Positions 8,215 to 16,124 of a stretch of DNA of 64,000 nucleotides are shown in pieces. The stretch comes from Bacteroidales bacterium. Lineage in GTDB: Bacteria > Bacteroidota > Bacteroidia > Bacteroidales > UBA932. Location of the stretch: assembly GCA_017544005.1 (NCBI GenBank), contig JAFYEZ010000045.1, positions 1 to 64,000 of the forward strand, written 5' to 3'. A program made the translations under genes and the position numbers. The notes under the pieces were generated by a model. The model did not search any database. It had not been told where the DNA came from and saw nothing but the letters and a program-made list of their open reading frames with translations. Each line of letters opens with the position of its first letter. Positions within the stretch are counted from its first letter, which is position 1.

Positions 8215-9381
8215 ATGGAGTCTGATTTTCTTGTATGCGCCATTGCGCTGAGCAAGGTGTTCGCCTTCGAGTGCGCCACCGGAAGAGCCTTGATTGAACA
8301 TTTTGGCGGCCCCGAAGCGGTCTTTTCCGCGGGGCCCCGAATACTGCACGAAGCCCTCGGCAGCAGCCGGGGCGACTGGGTGGAGAAACTCTCGGACCGC
8401 GCCCTACGGGAGTGGGCCCGCGAGGAATGGGCGTGGAACCGCCGCTACGGCATCCGCCCGCTCTATTATGAAAGCGAGGACTATCCCCGCCGGCTCAAGG
8501 AGTGCCCGGATGCCCCCATTATCTTATATGTCAAAGGGGAGGATATCCTGGACAGCGAGCGGATGCTGGCCGTCGTGGGCACCCGGCGGGCCTCCTATTA
8601 CGGACGTACCAGCTGCAAACAGATCGTCGCCACGCTGGCCAGGAATCCCCGTCCGCCCGTGATTGTCAGCGGTCTGGCCTTCGGGATCGACGGCGCCGCC
8701 CACGAAGCCGCCCTCGAGGCGGGCCTTCCCACGGTGGCAGCCATTCCCGGCCCGCTGGACCAGATCTACCCGCCCGGCCACCGCGACCTGGCGCGGCGCA
8801 TCCTCGAGCAGGGCGGCGCGCTGGTCACCGACTTCGCCCGGGGCGACGGCTACTCCCCGGTACAGTTCCTGCGGCGCAACCGCCTGATTGCCGGCCTCTC
8901 CGACGCAACCCTGCTCGTGGAGTCCTTTGCCAAAGGCGGGGGCCTGCTCACCACGGGACTGGCCAATTCCTACGGTCGCGAGGTTTTTGCTCTTCCGGGG
9001 CGGAGCACCGATGCGGGCAGCGAAGGCTGCAACCGGCAGATTGCCGCCAACCTGGCCCGGCTCGCCACCGGTGCGGAAGATATCGAAAAGGCCATGAACT
9101 GGGAGCCGCCCCGTCGGCGCAAGGCCTTGCAGCGGACCCTCGATTTTGGCGACGACCCGCTGCGCCGCGCTATCGGAGCCATCCTCGCCGAGCGCTCCCC
9201 CATCGGTTTCGCCGCCCTGCTGGAAGCGCTCCGCGAACGCCTCTCCGCCGGCGGCACAGCCCCGGACACCCTTCCCGACGCCGCCCTCCTCTCCGCCCTC
9301 CTGGTCGAGCTCGAAATCGAAGGCAAAATCGCCGCCCTCCCCGGTGACCGATATTCGCAGGGATTTGTTACCTTTGCGTGA
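8215..9381 (+). CDS. dprA: DNA processing protein DprA
   Basis: Cytosolic protein that binds incoming single-stranded DNA and loads RecA during natural transformation. The 388-residue protein has an N-terminal helical (SAM-like) part, then the Rossmann-type SMF core from about residue 120: VVGTRRASYYG, VSGLAFGIDGAAHEAAL, AAIPGPLDQIYPPGHRDL, FLRRNRLIAGLSDATLLVES and GSEGCNRQIAANLA. The C-terminal winged-helix part follows. A -7-like TATCTTCG (8202-8209) ends only 5 bases before the ATG, suggesting a leaderless message. The last 40 codons are duplicated at 12259, beyond the foreign insertion; this copy is the complete one. Confidence 0.94.
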   Translation: MESDFLVCAIALSKVFAFECATGRALIEHFGGPEAVFSAGPRILHEALGSSRGDWVEKLSDRALREWAREEWAWNRRYGIRPLYYESEDYPRRLKECPDAPIILYVKGEDILDSERMLAVVGTRRASYYGRTSCKQIVATLARNPRPPVIVSGLAFGIDGAAHEAALEAGLPTVAAIPGPLDQIYPPGHRDLARRILEQGGALVTDFARGDGYSPVQFLRRNRLIAGLSDATLLVESFAKGGGLLTTGLANSYGREVFALPGRSTDAGSEGCNRQIAANLARLATGAEDIEKAMNWEPPRRRKALQRTLDFGDDPLRRAIGAILAERSPIGFAALLEALRERLSAGGTAPDTLPDAALLSALLVELEIEGKIAALPGDRYSQGFVTFA

Positions 9382-9545
9382 TTGGTAACGGAAGGTATGG
9401 CACTGTTCGTCGATACACATTCGCACATCTATGACGAGGCGTTTGCCGAGGACCGCGAGGCGGCGCTGGCGCGCTGCGTGGCGGCGGGGGTGACGCGGCT
9501 CGTGCTGCCGGGCATCAATGCGGCGGCCCACGGTCCCATGTGCGA
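9263..9545. repeat. Direct repeat, left copy (dprA end plus tatD start)
   Basis: This stretch recurs at 12259-12490 with only about four base differences, apart from 51 bases present here and missing there. The missing part is bounded by two copies of CGCCGCCCTCC, so it was probably lost by slippage or recombination between them. The repeats flank the AT-rich toxin cassette and mark its insertion. Confidence 0.92.
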
Positions 9546-9549
9546 ATAA
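9397..9549 (+). pseudogene. Truncated copy of the tatD 5' end
   Basis: The first 47-48 codons of tatD (MALFVDTHSHIYDEAF onward) with a changed ending: identity stops after GTCCCATGTGCGA and a TAA follows at once. The 50-residue product keeps the HxH metal motif but lacks the rest of the barrel and cannot be an active nuclease. It is preceded by its own copy of the TACCTTTG promoter element at 9369-9376. It is a by-product of the duplication at the left edge of the insertion. Confidence 0.88.
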
Positions 9550-9829
9550 GACTGGACTTGATTATATCACGACCAGCCATACGCCTCGAAAAGAGTATGG
9601 ACAAGTTGAGCTTTTCAAAGGGCAGCTTATTAACGGCTATACAATCAGGGAATTATGGCATAGTCATCCAGAGAGTTTTTGGGCGAGTGATGATGATATG
9701 TCATTCAAGAGGGCGATTATTGGTAACATGTTACAGTACGATCAACGAGTAGGCATCCTTAGAAACGCGCCATATTTCATTGTATATACAGCTCTACTCC
9801 ATTTCCCAATGACATTTGTTACAAAATAG
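9518..9829 (+). pseudogene. Orphan polymorphic-toxin tail with JAMM/JAB-like motif
   Basis: The frame is chimeric: its first codons come from the duplicated tatD sequence in another frame, and the foreign part starts near 9546. The remaining ~95 residues read DYITTSHTPRKEYGQVELF, then IRELWHSHPESFWASDDDM and PYFIVYT. The HxHP...SxxD pattern resembles the JAMM metallopeptidase motif, with six rather than the usual seven residues between HxH and Ser, and such domains occur as C-terminal toxins of Rhs proteins in Bacteroidota. No N-terminal Rhs part is attached, so this looks like a stranded toxin tail, probably not made. A candidate immunity gene follows 2 bases after the stop. The toxin family is an inference from a short motif. 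Confidence 0.55.
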
Positions 9830-9831
9830 CC

Positions 9832-10854
9832 ATGAGATTACGATTAATCGTCATTCTTTCACTTTTATATTGCCAATTATCCGGGCAAGACACATTATTC
9901 CTAAAAAGAAAAGCATTATATGAGACGCCGTTCTATAAGGCAGAATCATACAAGATACGCGTTTCCTTTTGTGCAGATTCACTGGTTCTCACGGATAAAA
10001 GAGTAGCATCAATTATTAATAAATGGGAAGCCTTATGCGAAGGTGCTGCTCAATATCATCATTATTCGCTGTTTATTTACGAGGATCATATCGCTGTTTA
10101 TTCAACCAATTATATCACTTTATCTCATTTGGGGAGATTCCAGGGTTACTCCGTTATTAACAATAAAACCGCATTAATATTTGAACAAGGAGTAGGAGAT
10201 TCAACTTCCCTATCGTCACCCGTTGGAGATGATTTGTTTACAAAAACGAACAAATCACGGGGGTTCTCATATATTGAACGAGGAACGTCGTTCGCTTGGA
10301 AAGATGACACTGTAATTTTTATGCCGCTAAGGCCAGAAGACGATGTCCCGTCCTTATCATTGTGTTATAAAAAAGCAACGTGCTCTACTATAAGTCTATC
10401 TCAAGAAAAAGAGATAGAAATGAATTATCAAAAGGTTAAAGGGCATTACCCGCAAACAGTAGATCGTTATTGTATTATAAATGAGGTATTAAAAAACAAG
10501 GTAGATTCAACCATTCATTTGTTTTTACAGGGTAATCACTTATCAAATAAGTGCTTTTATTTATACAACGAGTATCAGACAGATGGCTCAGTAATCCTTA
10601 GTTTTTACGAGTATCCTCAAGAGAATAGCGAAACAATTACTTGTTGGTTCTATGCGAAACATAGTATTATTTATTGTTGTGGTATCCCTCCTTCATATCT
10701 CTTTCGTTATTTAGAAGTTGAAAAGAAGCCCATCTATATTAATACTCATCCTTATTCATTTCGCGGTATTACCGGAAACAGTACAAATTCCCCGTCATTT
10801 ATTATTCATTACTATCCGTCGAAATGGTATTCTCAAGAAACAGCTGATCTCTAA
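9832..10854 (+). CDS. Candidate immunity protein, secreted (unknown family)
   Basis: Not recognised as a known family. The 340-residue protein begins MRLRLIVILSLLYCQLSGQ, a signal peptide, so it should act in the periplasm or outer membrane. The rest is rich in Tyr, Ser, Lys and Ile with many short beta-type segments and no visible catalytic motif. It starts 2 bases after the stop of the JAMM-like toxin tail and has the same AT-rich codon use, which is the usual place and spacing for the cognate immunity gene of a polymorphic toxin. That role is inferred from position only. Confidence 0.6.
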   Translation: MRLRLIVILSLLYCQLSGQDTLFLKRKALYETPFYKAESYKIRVSFCADSLVLTDKRVASIINKWEALCEGAAQYHHYSLFIYEDHIAVYSTNYITLSHLGRFQGYSVINNKTALIFEQGVGDSTSLSSPVGDDLFTKTNKSRGFSYIERGTSFAWKDDTVIFMPLRPEDDVPSLSLCYKKATCSTISLSQEKEIEMNYQKVKGHYPQTVDRYCIINEVLKNKVDSTIHLFLQGNHLSNKCFYLYNEYQTDGSVILSFYEYPQENSETITCWFYAKHSIIYCCGIPPSYLFRYLEVEKKPIYINTHPYSFRGITGNSTNSPSFIIHYYPSKWYSQETADL

Positions 10855-10961
10855 TTATCCAGTATGAATTATATGGCTCCCATATGCTTTATGTAGTTAT
10901 TTTTTAAGCATCACGCCAAATGAAAACTGACAGAGCGCAGCAGACGAACAAATACCCCTAG

Positions 10962-11375
10962 CGGGACCTCTCCTTTGACCGTAACGGAAACATCCTGTCG
11001 CTGAAGCGTTACGGAACGAATGTTGCTGCGCCGCTGGATAACCTCGCATACACCTACGAAGGCAACAAACTGATGCAACTGAACGGTTCCACATACCAGT
11101 ATGATGCAAACGGCAACATGACCCATGACGGCCGCCGGGGGTTGGATCTGTCGTGGAACCACCTGAACCGCCCCTCATCGATATGCAGCGACGAGGATGA
11201 GGATGCCCTCGTGAACTACACCTATCTCACGGATGGCACGAAGGTCATAACTCAACAGCCGGCAACGGGAGAGGGCTATGCGTACCTTGACAAAAGGACG
11301 ACAGAATTAACGGACGATAATAAAGAACAACTGACATTTGGACTCAATTCGTCAATTGGTTTCAGAGCGTTTTAA
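10962..11375 (+). pseudogene. Rhs/YD-repeat core fragment
   Basis: The translation RDLSFDRNGNILSLKRYG ... LAYTYEGNKLMQLNGS ... YQYDANGNMTHDGRRG ... LSWNHLNRPSSI ... YTYLTDGTKV ... GEGYAYL is typical of the last YD repeats of Bacteroidota Rhs proteins. The frame is cut by TAG at 10959-10961 just before RDLSF, and the Rhs match ends near 11290. About 28 unrelated residues (ending IGFRAF) follow before the stop. With at most 138 codons it is a remnant of a gene usually thousands of residues long. The unrelated tail may be the end of a second toxin domain, paired with the gene at 11425. Confidence 0.78.
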
Positions 11376-11424
11376 AGAAAAGTAGCCGAAAGTAAGCCTT
11401 CGATAGGTATCTTAACGCATCAAA

Positions 11425-12258
11425 ATGAAAGAAAGAGTAATCACAATATCAATATGTCTTCTAGCACCGCTACTGCTGGTTTATTCATGCAAAGACATAT
11501 TATTCGAATGGCAGACGGATTCTATGTACTATGTTTCTGAAGGACTGTCAATTATTCTACAAAGCCCTATTATTCAAATAGATGGACAAGAGAGAGTTAT
11601 CATAACCGGAAGAGATTCCCTCCGCGAAACACTCGATAATGGTTATTATCATCTTTCTCCCTATCTTTCAAACAATACCATTTATCGGATTGCAGACTCG
11701 TGTTTCTTGGAAAAAGGGAAAACTTACTATCCAATACAAAGGAACATCTCTAGTAAAGGATTTAATGTGGAGCTTTTTAGAAAAGCCTCATTGCTTTCGT
11801 CTCTATTTGATGGAAGCACTCGCTACGAGGCATTGTTCTCTGTGGTTTTGACGCCAAAAAAGTTGTTTAAAAAAATAGCTCTTGAACAAGGCGTGATTAT
11901 TGCCGATAGGCCCCATTCGAAAAGAAAGCCATTCTATGGGACACTCCCTGATACAATTATATCAAGGCCTTTCGTGCTACCGAAAAGATTATCCACATAC
12001 TATACCAGCATAGAGGGACGATACTATTTAATCCCAGATTGTTACTGGCGAGATGATGATTCTATTGAATTCGAACCTATTGAAATACTAAACATTTTAC
12101 CTTCTGAAACGGATAGTCTTGTTACTACGATTAACGGGTATCCTGTTTTTAAGATAGATCTGGATGGCATAAAGATGCAGATTTTACTAACTAAGAAGTG
12201 CTCTGAGGATTTCAACGGAGAGATAGCCTATTCTGGCCATCTATTAAAGGCGGAATAA
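11425..12258 (+). CDS. Candidate immunity lipoprotein (unknown family)
   Basis: Not recognised. The 277-residue protein begins MKERVITISICLLAPLLLVYSC, a hydrophobic signal with a lipobox-like VYSC, so it is probably a membrane-anchored lipoprotein. The remainder has no visible catalytic motif. It follows the Rhs fragment by 49 bases, is AT-rich, and ends exactly at the right-hand direct repeat. By position it would be the immunity protein of the second, now truncated, toxin. Its size and export signal parallel those of the gene at 9832, though the two sequences are not obviously related. Confidence 0.58.
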   Translation: MKERVITISICLLAPLLLVYSCKDILFEWQTDSMYYVSEGLSIILQSPIIQIDGQERVIITGRDSLRETLDNGYYHLSPYLSNNTIYRIADSCFLEKGKTYYPIQRNISSKGFNVELFRKASLLSSLFDGSTRYEALFSVVLTPKKLFKKIALEQGVIIADRPHSKRKPFYGTLPDTIISRPFVLPKRLSTYYTSIEGRYYLIPDCYWRDDDSIEFEPIEILNILPSETDSLVTTINGYPVFKIDLDGIKMQILLTKKCSEDFNGEIAYSGHLLKAE

Positions 12259-12490
12259 CGGACGCCCTTCCCGACGCCGCCCTCCCCGGTGACCGATATT
12301 CGCAGGGATTTGTTACCTTTGCGTGATTGGTAACGGAAGGTATGGCACTGTTCGTCGATACACATTCGCATATCTATGACGAGGCGTTTGCCGAGGACCG
12401 CGAGGCGGCGCTGGCGCGCTGCGTGGCGGCGGGGGTGACGCGGCTCGTGCTGCCGGGCATCAATGCGGCGGCACACGGTCCCCTGTGCGA
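12259..12490. repeat. Direct repeat, right copy (dprA end plus tatD start)
   Basis: Second copy of 9263-9545. It begins at CGGAC one base after the immunity gene stop, carries the last dprA codons with a 51-base in-frame deletion, the tatD promoter and the first ~48 tatD codons, and continues into the full tatD gene. The dprA part (12259-12326) is a dead fragment. Confidence 0.92.
12314..12321 (+). promoter_or_regulatory. -7 element of the tatD-ansA unit
   Basis: TACCTTTG matches TAnnTTTG and lies 20 bases before the tatD ATG, overlapping the (fragmentary) end of dprA. An identical copy is at 9369-9376 inside the complete dprA. No clear -33 TTTG is present. Confidence 0.5.
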
Positions 12491-13130
12491 TTGCGCCGAT
12501 GCCCATCCCGAAATGATGTTCCCCTGTATCGGCCTGCATCCCACGGAGATCGGCGAGAACTGGGAGGAGGAGATGGCCTTCCTGAAGGCCCACCTGCACG
12601 AGCGCAAGTTCTATGCGATCGGGGAAATCGGCCTGGACGAATACTGGTCCACCGAGTTCCTCGACCTGCAGAAAAGGCTTTTCGCAGAGCAGATCGAGAT
12701 CGCCGCACAGGAAGACCTCCCGATTATCATCCACAGCCGTGAGGCCACGGAAGACATTTTCCGCGTGCTGGAAGAGACCAAAGGAGTGCCCGTGCGCGGT
12801 GTATTCCACGCCTATTCCGGCAGTTACGAGACCTATAAACGCTGCCTGAAATATGGAGATTTCAAATTCGGAATCGGCGGCGTGCTCACCTACAAAAAGG
12901 CGGGCATCGCGGAGGTGGTGACGCGGATGTCGCCCGACGACTGGGTGCTCGAGACCGACTGCCCCTGGCTGACACCGGTTCCGCACCGCGGCGAGCGCAA
13001 TGAGAGCAGCTACGTTTCGCTGGTGGCGGAAAAGCTCTCCGCGCTGACCGGAATCCCCCTTGAAACGATTGCCGAACGGACCACGGTGAACGCCGAAAAG
13101 CTGTTCGGACTGAATACTTTACGCAAATGA
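12342..13130 (+). CDS. tatD: TatD-family metal-dependent DNase
   Basis: TIM-barrel metallohydrolase of 262 residues, family activity 3'-5' exonuclease on DNA/RNA. Metal ligands are visible: HSH (residues 8-10), the Glu in AIGEIGLDEYW, the His in IIHSRE, the His in FHAYSG and the Asp in LETDCPWLTP. MALFVDTHSH is taken as start; an ATG five codons upstream lies within the duplicated leader. The first ~48 codons are repeated as a pseudogene at 9397. The ansA start overlaps the stop (ATGA), so the two genes are coupled. Confidence 0.92.
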   Translation: MALFVDTHSHIYDEAFAEDREAALARCVAAGVTRLVLPGINAAAHGPLCDCADAHPEMMFPCIGLHPTEIGENWEEEMAFLKAHLHERKFYAIGEIGLDEYWSTEFLDLQKRLFAEQIEIAAQEDLPIIIHSREATEDIFRVLEETKGVPVRGVFHAYSGSYETYKRCLKYGDFKFGIGGVLTYKKAGIAEVVTRMSPDDWVLETDCPWLTPVPHRGERNESSYVSLVAEKLSALTGIPLETIAERTTVNAEKLFGLNTLRK

Positions 13131-14164
13131 AACCTTCGATTCTCCTGATCTACACCGGAGGCACCATCGGGATGAAACAGGATCCCGAAACCGGCCACCT
13201 GAAGCCCTTCGATTTCACCCAGATTTCGGAGGAGGTGCCGGAACTGGCCAAGTTCGGCTACCATATCGAATCGCTCTCCTTTAACCCAATCATCGACTCG
13301 TCGGACGTCCGGCCTGCCTTCTGGGTGAAACTGGCGGAAATCATCCGGGACCACTACGACCGGTTTGACGGGTTCGTGGTGCTGCACGGCACCGATACAA
13401 TGGCCTATTCGGCCGCCGCGCTGAGCTTTATGCTGGAGGATCTGGAGAAGCCGGTCATCTTCACCGGAAGCCAGCTGCCGATCGGGATGCTCCGCACCGA
13501 CGGACGCGAGAACCTGATCTCCGCCATCGAGATCGCATCGGCCAAGGGAGCCGACGGTCACGCCCGGGTTCCTGAGGTCTGTATCTGCTTTGACAGCAAG
13601 CTTTTCCGCGGAAACCGGACTGCCAAGCTCAATGCGGAGGATTTCGGCGCCTTCTCCAGCCCGAACCTGCCGCCGCTGGCCGACGCCGGCATCCACATCC
13701 GGTTCGACGACGCCCTGATCCGCCGTCCCGCAGTGTGGGGCAAGCCGCTCAAGCTGCACACGGCCATGGGCGCCGATGTCGCCATCCTGAAGATATTCCC
13801 GGGCATGAGCCGGGCCTATGTCCGCGCCGTGCTCTCCGCCGAGGGGCTGCGGGCCGTGGTGCTCGAAACCTATGGCTCCGGCAACGCCCCGGCGCTCGAC
13901 TGGTTCCTCGCCGAATTGAAAGCGGCCGCCGGGCGCGGCATTATCCTGGTCAATGTCACGCAATGCCCGGCCGGCAGCGTGGACATGGACGCCTATGCCA
14001 ACGGTGCCATTCTCAAGGAGGTAGGCGTTGTCAGCTGCCACGACATGACCTGCGAGGCTGCGCTCACCAAGCTCTGCGTCCTGCTGGGAGAGGACCCCGA
14101 CAACGCCGTGGTCAAGCGCCGGATTTCCGAAAATTTACGCGGAGAAATTTCAAGCGAACGTTAG
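13127..14164 (+). CDS. ansA: Type I (cytoplasmic) L-asparaginase
   Basis: Hydrolyses asparagine to aspartate and ammonia. The 345-residue protein has no signal peptide, as expected for the AnsA type. The first catalytic Thr motif IYTGGTIGM (residues 8-16) and the second HGTDTMAYSAAAL (about residue 86 onward) are intact, as are FTGSQLPIG and RTDGRENL. It overlaps tatD by 4 bases. Release of ammonia is relevant to the ammonia-use idea raised for CarA and PurF, although no direct link is shown. Confidence 0.93.
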   Translation: MKPSILLIYTGGTIGMKQDPETGHLKPFDFTQISEEVPELAKFGYHIESLSFNPIIDSSDVRPAFWVKLAEIIRDHYDRFDGFVVLHGTDTMAYSAAALSFMLEDLEKPVIFTGSQLPIGMLRTDGRENLISAIEIASAKGADGHARVPEVCICFDSKLFRGNRTAKLNAEDFGAFSSPNLPPLADAGIHIRFDDALIRRPAVWGKPLKLHTAMGADVAILKIFPGMSRAYVRAVLSAEGLRAVVLETYGSGNAPALDWFLAELKAAAGRGIILVNVTQCPAGSVDMDAYANGAILKEVGVVSCHDMTCEAALTKLCVLLGEDPDNAVVKRRISENLRGEISSER

Positions 14165-14201
14165 TATTTCCGATTTTTTATTGTAAATTGCGGATTATTT
14201 T

Positions 14202-14217
14202 GAGCCTGTAAAGGCTC
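14202..14217 (+). other. Small hairpin in the leader of the exb cluster
   Basis: GAGCC (14202-14206), a 6-base loop, and GGCTC (14213-14217) in the 110-base AT-rich gap before exbB. There is no T tract, and no full TAnnTTTG promoter could be placed in this gap. It may be a weak 5'-UTR structure. Confidence 0.3.
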
Positions 14218-14274
14218 CCGATTGGAAAAATAACTATTTAAAACATTGTTTAATAACTAATTACAAAAACACCT

Positions 14275-15102
14275 ATGAAAAAATTTTTCATGTTTTTGGC
14301 AGTGGTTGGCGTAATGTCAATTTCTGCTCAGTTCCAGGCTAACGCACAGGATGCACAGGTTGATCCTGCTGCTACCGAACAAGTAGCCGCAGCTGCCGAC
14401 GACGCTGTTGCTGTCGCTCCCGCAACGGAAGAAGTCGTTGACCCGTTCGCAGCCGGCAAGAGCGACGAGCCTCTCCACCAGCAGCTGAAGAAACTCTTCA
14501 TCGATGGTGGTGCAGCCTTCATGTCGTTGGTTCTGTTGTGCCTTATCCTCGGTCTGGCTATCGCTATCGAGAGAATTATCACCCTGAGCCTCGCCCAGAT
14601 CAACACCAAGAACTTTGGTGAGAAGATCGAAGAGAAGATCAAAGCCGGTGACTATGACGGTGCGCTCGACATCTGCCGCAATACCCGTGGCCCGGTGGCA
14701 AGCATCTATTATCAGGGCTTGCTCCGCGTGAAAGAAGGCCAGGATATCGAAAACATCGAAAAATCCATCATCTCCTACGGTTCCGTCCAGATGGGTGCCC
14801 TCCAGAACGGTATGACCTGGATCTCCCTCTTCATCGGTATCGCTCCGCAGTTGGGATTTATGGGAACCGTCCTCGGTCTGATCGAAGCCTTCAACGCAAT
14901 CGAGGTTGCAGGTGATATCAGCCCGGCACTGGTCGCAGGCGGTATGAAGGTCGCCCTCATCACCACCGTCGGCGGTCTGGTCGTTGCTATTATCCTCCAG
15001 CTCTTCTACAACTACCTCATCCAGAAGATTGATTCCATCGTCGTCGATATGGAGAACGCTTCCATCGACCTCGTTGACACCCTCGTCAAATACAGAAAAT
15101 AA
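14275..15102 (+). CDS. exbB: ExbB/TolQ/MotA-family proton channel protein
   Basis: Inner-membrane proton channel subunit that powers TonB-dependent transport together with ExbD. The 275-residue protein has an N-terminal hydrophobic segment, an acidic/Ala-rich linker typical of Bacteroidota ExbB, then a transmembrane helix (AAFMSLVLLCLILGLAIAIER, about residues 82-102). A cytoplasmic loop follows, and the paired helices WISLFIGIAPQLGFMGTVLG and ALVAGGMKVALITTVGGLVVAII carry the conserved Gly/Thr residues. It is first in a four-gene cluster with 9-12 base spacings. Confidence 0.9.
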   Translation: MKKFFMFLAVVGVMSISAQFQANAQDAQVDPAATEQVAAAADDAVAVAPATEEVVDPFAAGKSDEPLHQQLKKLFIDGGAAFMSLVLLCLILGLAIAIERIITLSLAQINTKNFGEKIEEKIKAGDYDGALDICRNTRGPVASIYYQGLLRVKEGQDIENIEKSIISYGSVQMGALQNGMTWISLFIGIAPQLGFMGTVLGLIEAFNAIEVAGDISPALVAGGMKVALITTVGGLVVAIILQLFYNYLIQKIDSIVVDMENASIDLVDTLVKYRK

Positions 15103-15114
15103 TTTCCCGGGCTT

Positions 15115-15525
15115 ATGAAAAAAATGAAACTCGTTGAGATCGTATTGCTCGTCGTCTCGGTCGTCGTCTTCATCATCGCCTTTGTCGGTATCAAGAATAT
15201 CGACTCCCCGATGCTGAACGTGTACCTGGGCTGGGTGTACATCTTGATGGCTTGCGCTCTTGTTGCGACGCTTGCATTCCCGCTTGTGAATGCATTCAAG
15301 AACAAGAAGAGCCTGATCAAGCTGCTTGTCCTTATCGCAGCCGTGGTTGTGATATTCGGCGGTGCTTATCTCATTGCCCCGGGTTCTCCTGTGGAGATGA
15401 ACAACGAAGTTCCCGCCTCCCAATTCAAATTCGCTGATACCGCCCTGTATGTGGTGTACCTCTTCGTAGCCGGCGCTTTCATCGCCCTGCTCTGGAGCGG
15501 CATCCGCAAGGCAATCAAAAAATAG
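15115..15525 (+). CDS. Small membrane protein of the exb cluster
   Basis: Uncharacterised 136-residue protein with four predicted membrane helices (about residues 7-26, 40-62, 67-84 and 103-125) and Lys-rich ends. There are no catalytic motifs. It sits between exbB and the first exbD, 12 bases after one and 9 before the other. Proteins of this kind recur at this position in Bacteroidota Exb clusters, suggesting an accessory subunit, but no function is established here. Confidence 0.8.
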   Translation: MKKMKLVEIVLLVVSVVVFIIAFVGIKNIDSPMLNVYLGWVYILMACALVATLAFPLVNAFKNKKSLIKLLVLIAAVVVIFGGAYLIAPGSPVEMNNEVPASQFKFADTALYVVYLFVAGAFIALLWSGIRKAIKK

Positions 15526-15534
15526 TTATTTGGT

Positions 15535-16113
15535 ATGGCATCAAAAAAGACTCCTGAAATCAACGGCTCGTCAATGGCGGATATCGCTTTCATCGCGCTG
15601 ATATTCTTCTTGATGGTGACCACGATGGACAAAGAGGAAGGCCTCCGGAGGCGACTTCCCCCGCTGCCTGCTGAGGATCAGAAGGTAGAGGACCAGAAGG
15701 TCAACCGCAGGAATATCATCCAGGTGAAGATTAACGCCAGCGACAGATTGTTTGCCGGTAATGAACCGATGGATGTCAGCCAGCTGAAAGACAAAATCAA
15801 AGAATTCCTGACGAACCCCAACAACGACCCGAACCTCCCCGAGAAGGAGGACGTCGAAATCGAGGGAATCGGAACGGTCAAGAAATCGAAGGGTATCATC
15901 TCCCTGCAGAACGACCGCGGTACCACTTACAGCAAGTATATCGCCGTCCAGAACGAGTTGATCAAGGCGATCAACGAAATTCGTGATGACTTCTCGATGC
16001 AGCACTACGGCAGGGTGTTCAACCGCCTGACCACGGAACAGCAGGATCTGGTCCGTAAGGCAGTGCCGCAGAACATCTCCGAGGCCGAACCGAAAGACGT
16101 CAAGAAAAGATAG
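15535..16113 (+). CDS. exbD: ExbD/TolR-family biopolymer transport protein (first copy)
   Basis: Single-span inner-membrane protein of 192 residues. The N-terminal cytoplasmic stretch leads to a helix with the proton-carrying Asp (SSMADIAFIALIFFLMVTTM, Asp16), then a periplasmic domain. Compared with ordinary ExbD (about 140 residues) the periplasmic part is longer, with Asn/Asp-rich and Pro-rich insertions (PNNDPNLPEKEDVE). It works with ExbB above and probably pairs with the second ExbD below. Confidence 0.9.
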   Translation: MASKKTPEINGSSMADIAFIALIFFLMVTTMDKEEGLRRRLPPLPAEDQKVEDQKVNRRNIIQVKINASDRLFAGNEPMDVSQLKDKIKEFLTNPNNDPNLPEKEDVEIEGIGTVKKSKGIISLQNDRGTTYSKYIAVQNELIKAINEIRDDFSMQHYGRVFNRLTTEQQDLVRKAVPQNISEAEPKDVKKR

Positions 16114-16124
16114 GAGGATTCAGT

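Larger units (their letters stand above)
9546..12258 (+). mobile_element. AT-rich Rhs toxin/immunity cassette inserted between dprA and tatD
   Basis: About 2.7 kb with base composition unlike both flanks: it is visibly AT-rich and uses A/T-ending codons, except for the GC-richer Rhs fragment. Contents in order: a toxin C-terminal tail, a candidate immunity gene, an Rhs core fragment with an internal stop, and a second candidate immunity gene. It is bounded by direct repeats of host sequence (9263-9545, 12259-12490). No integrase or transposase gene is present. The structure fits integration of a DNA segment that carried a piece of the dprA-tatD junction, leaving tatD intact downstream. Confidence 0.75.

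Noticed and set aside
9263..12490. The dprA-tatD duplication as a simple assembly artefact
   Set aside because: The copies differ by several point changes and a 51-bp deletion, and the sequence between them is different in composition and codes for recognisable Rhs parts. Long reads could still settle it.
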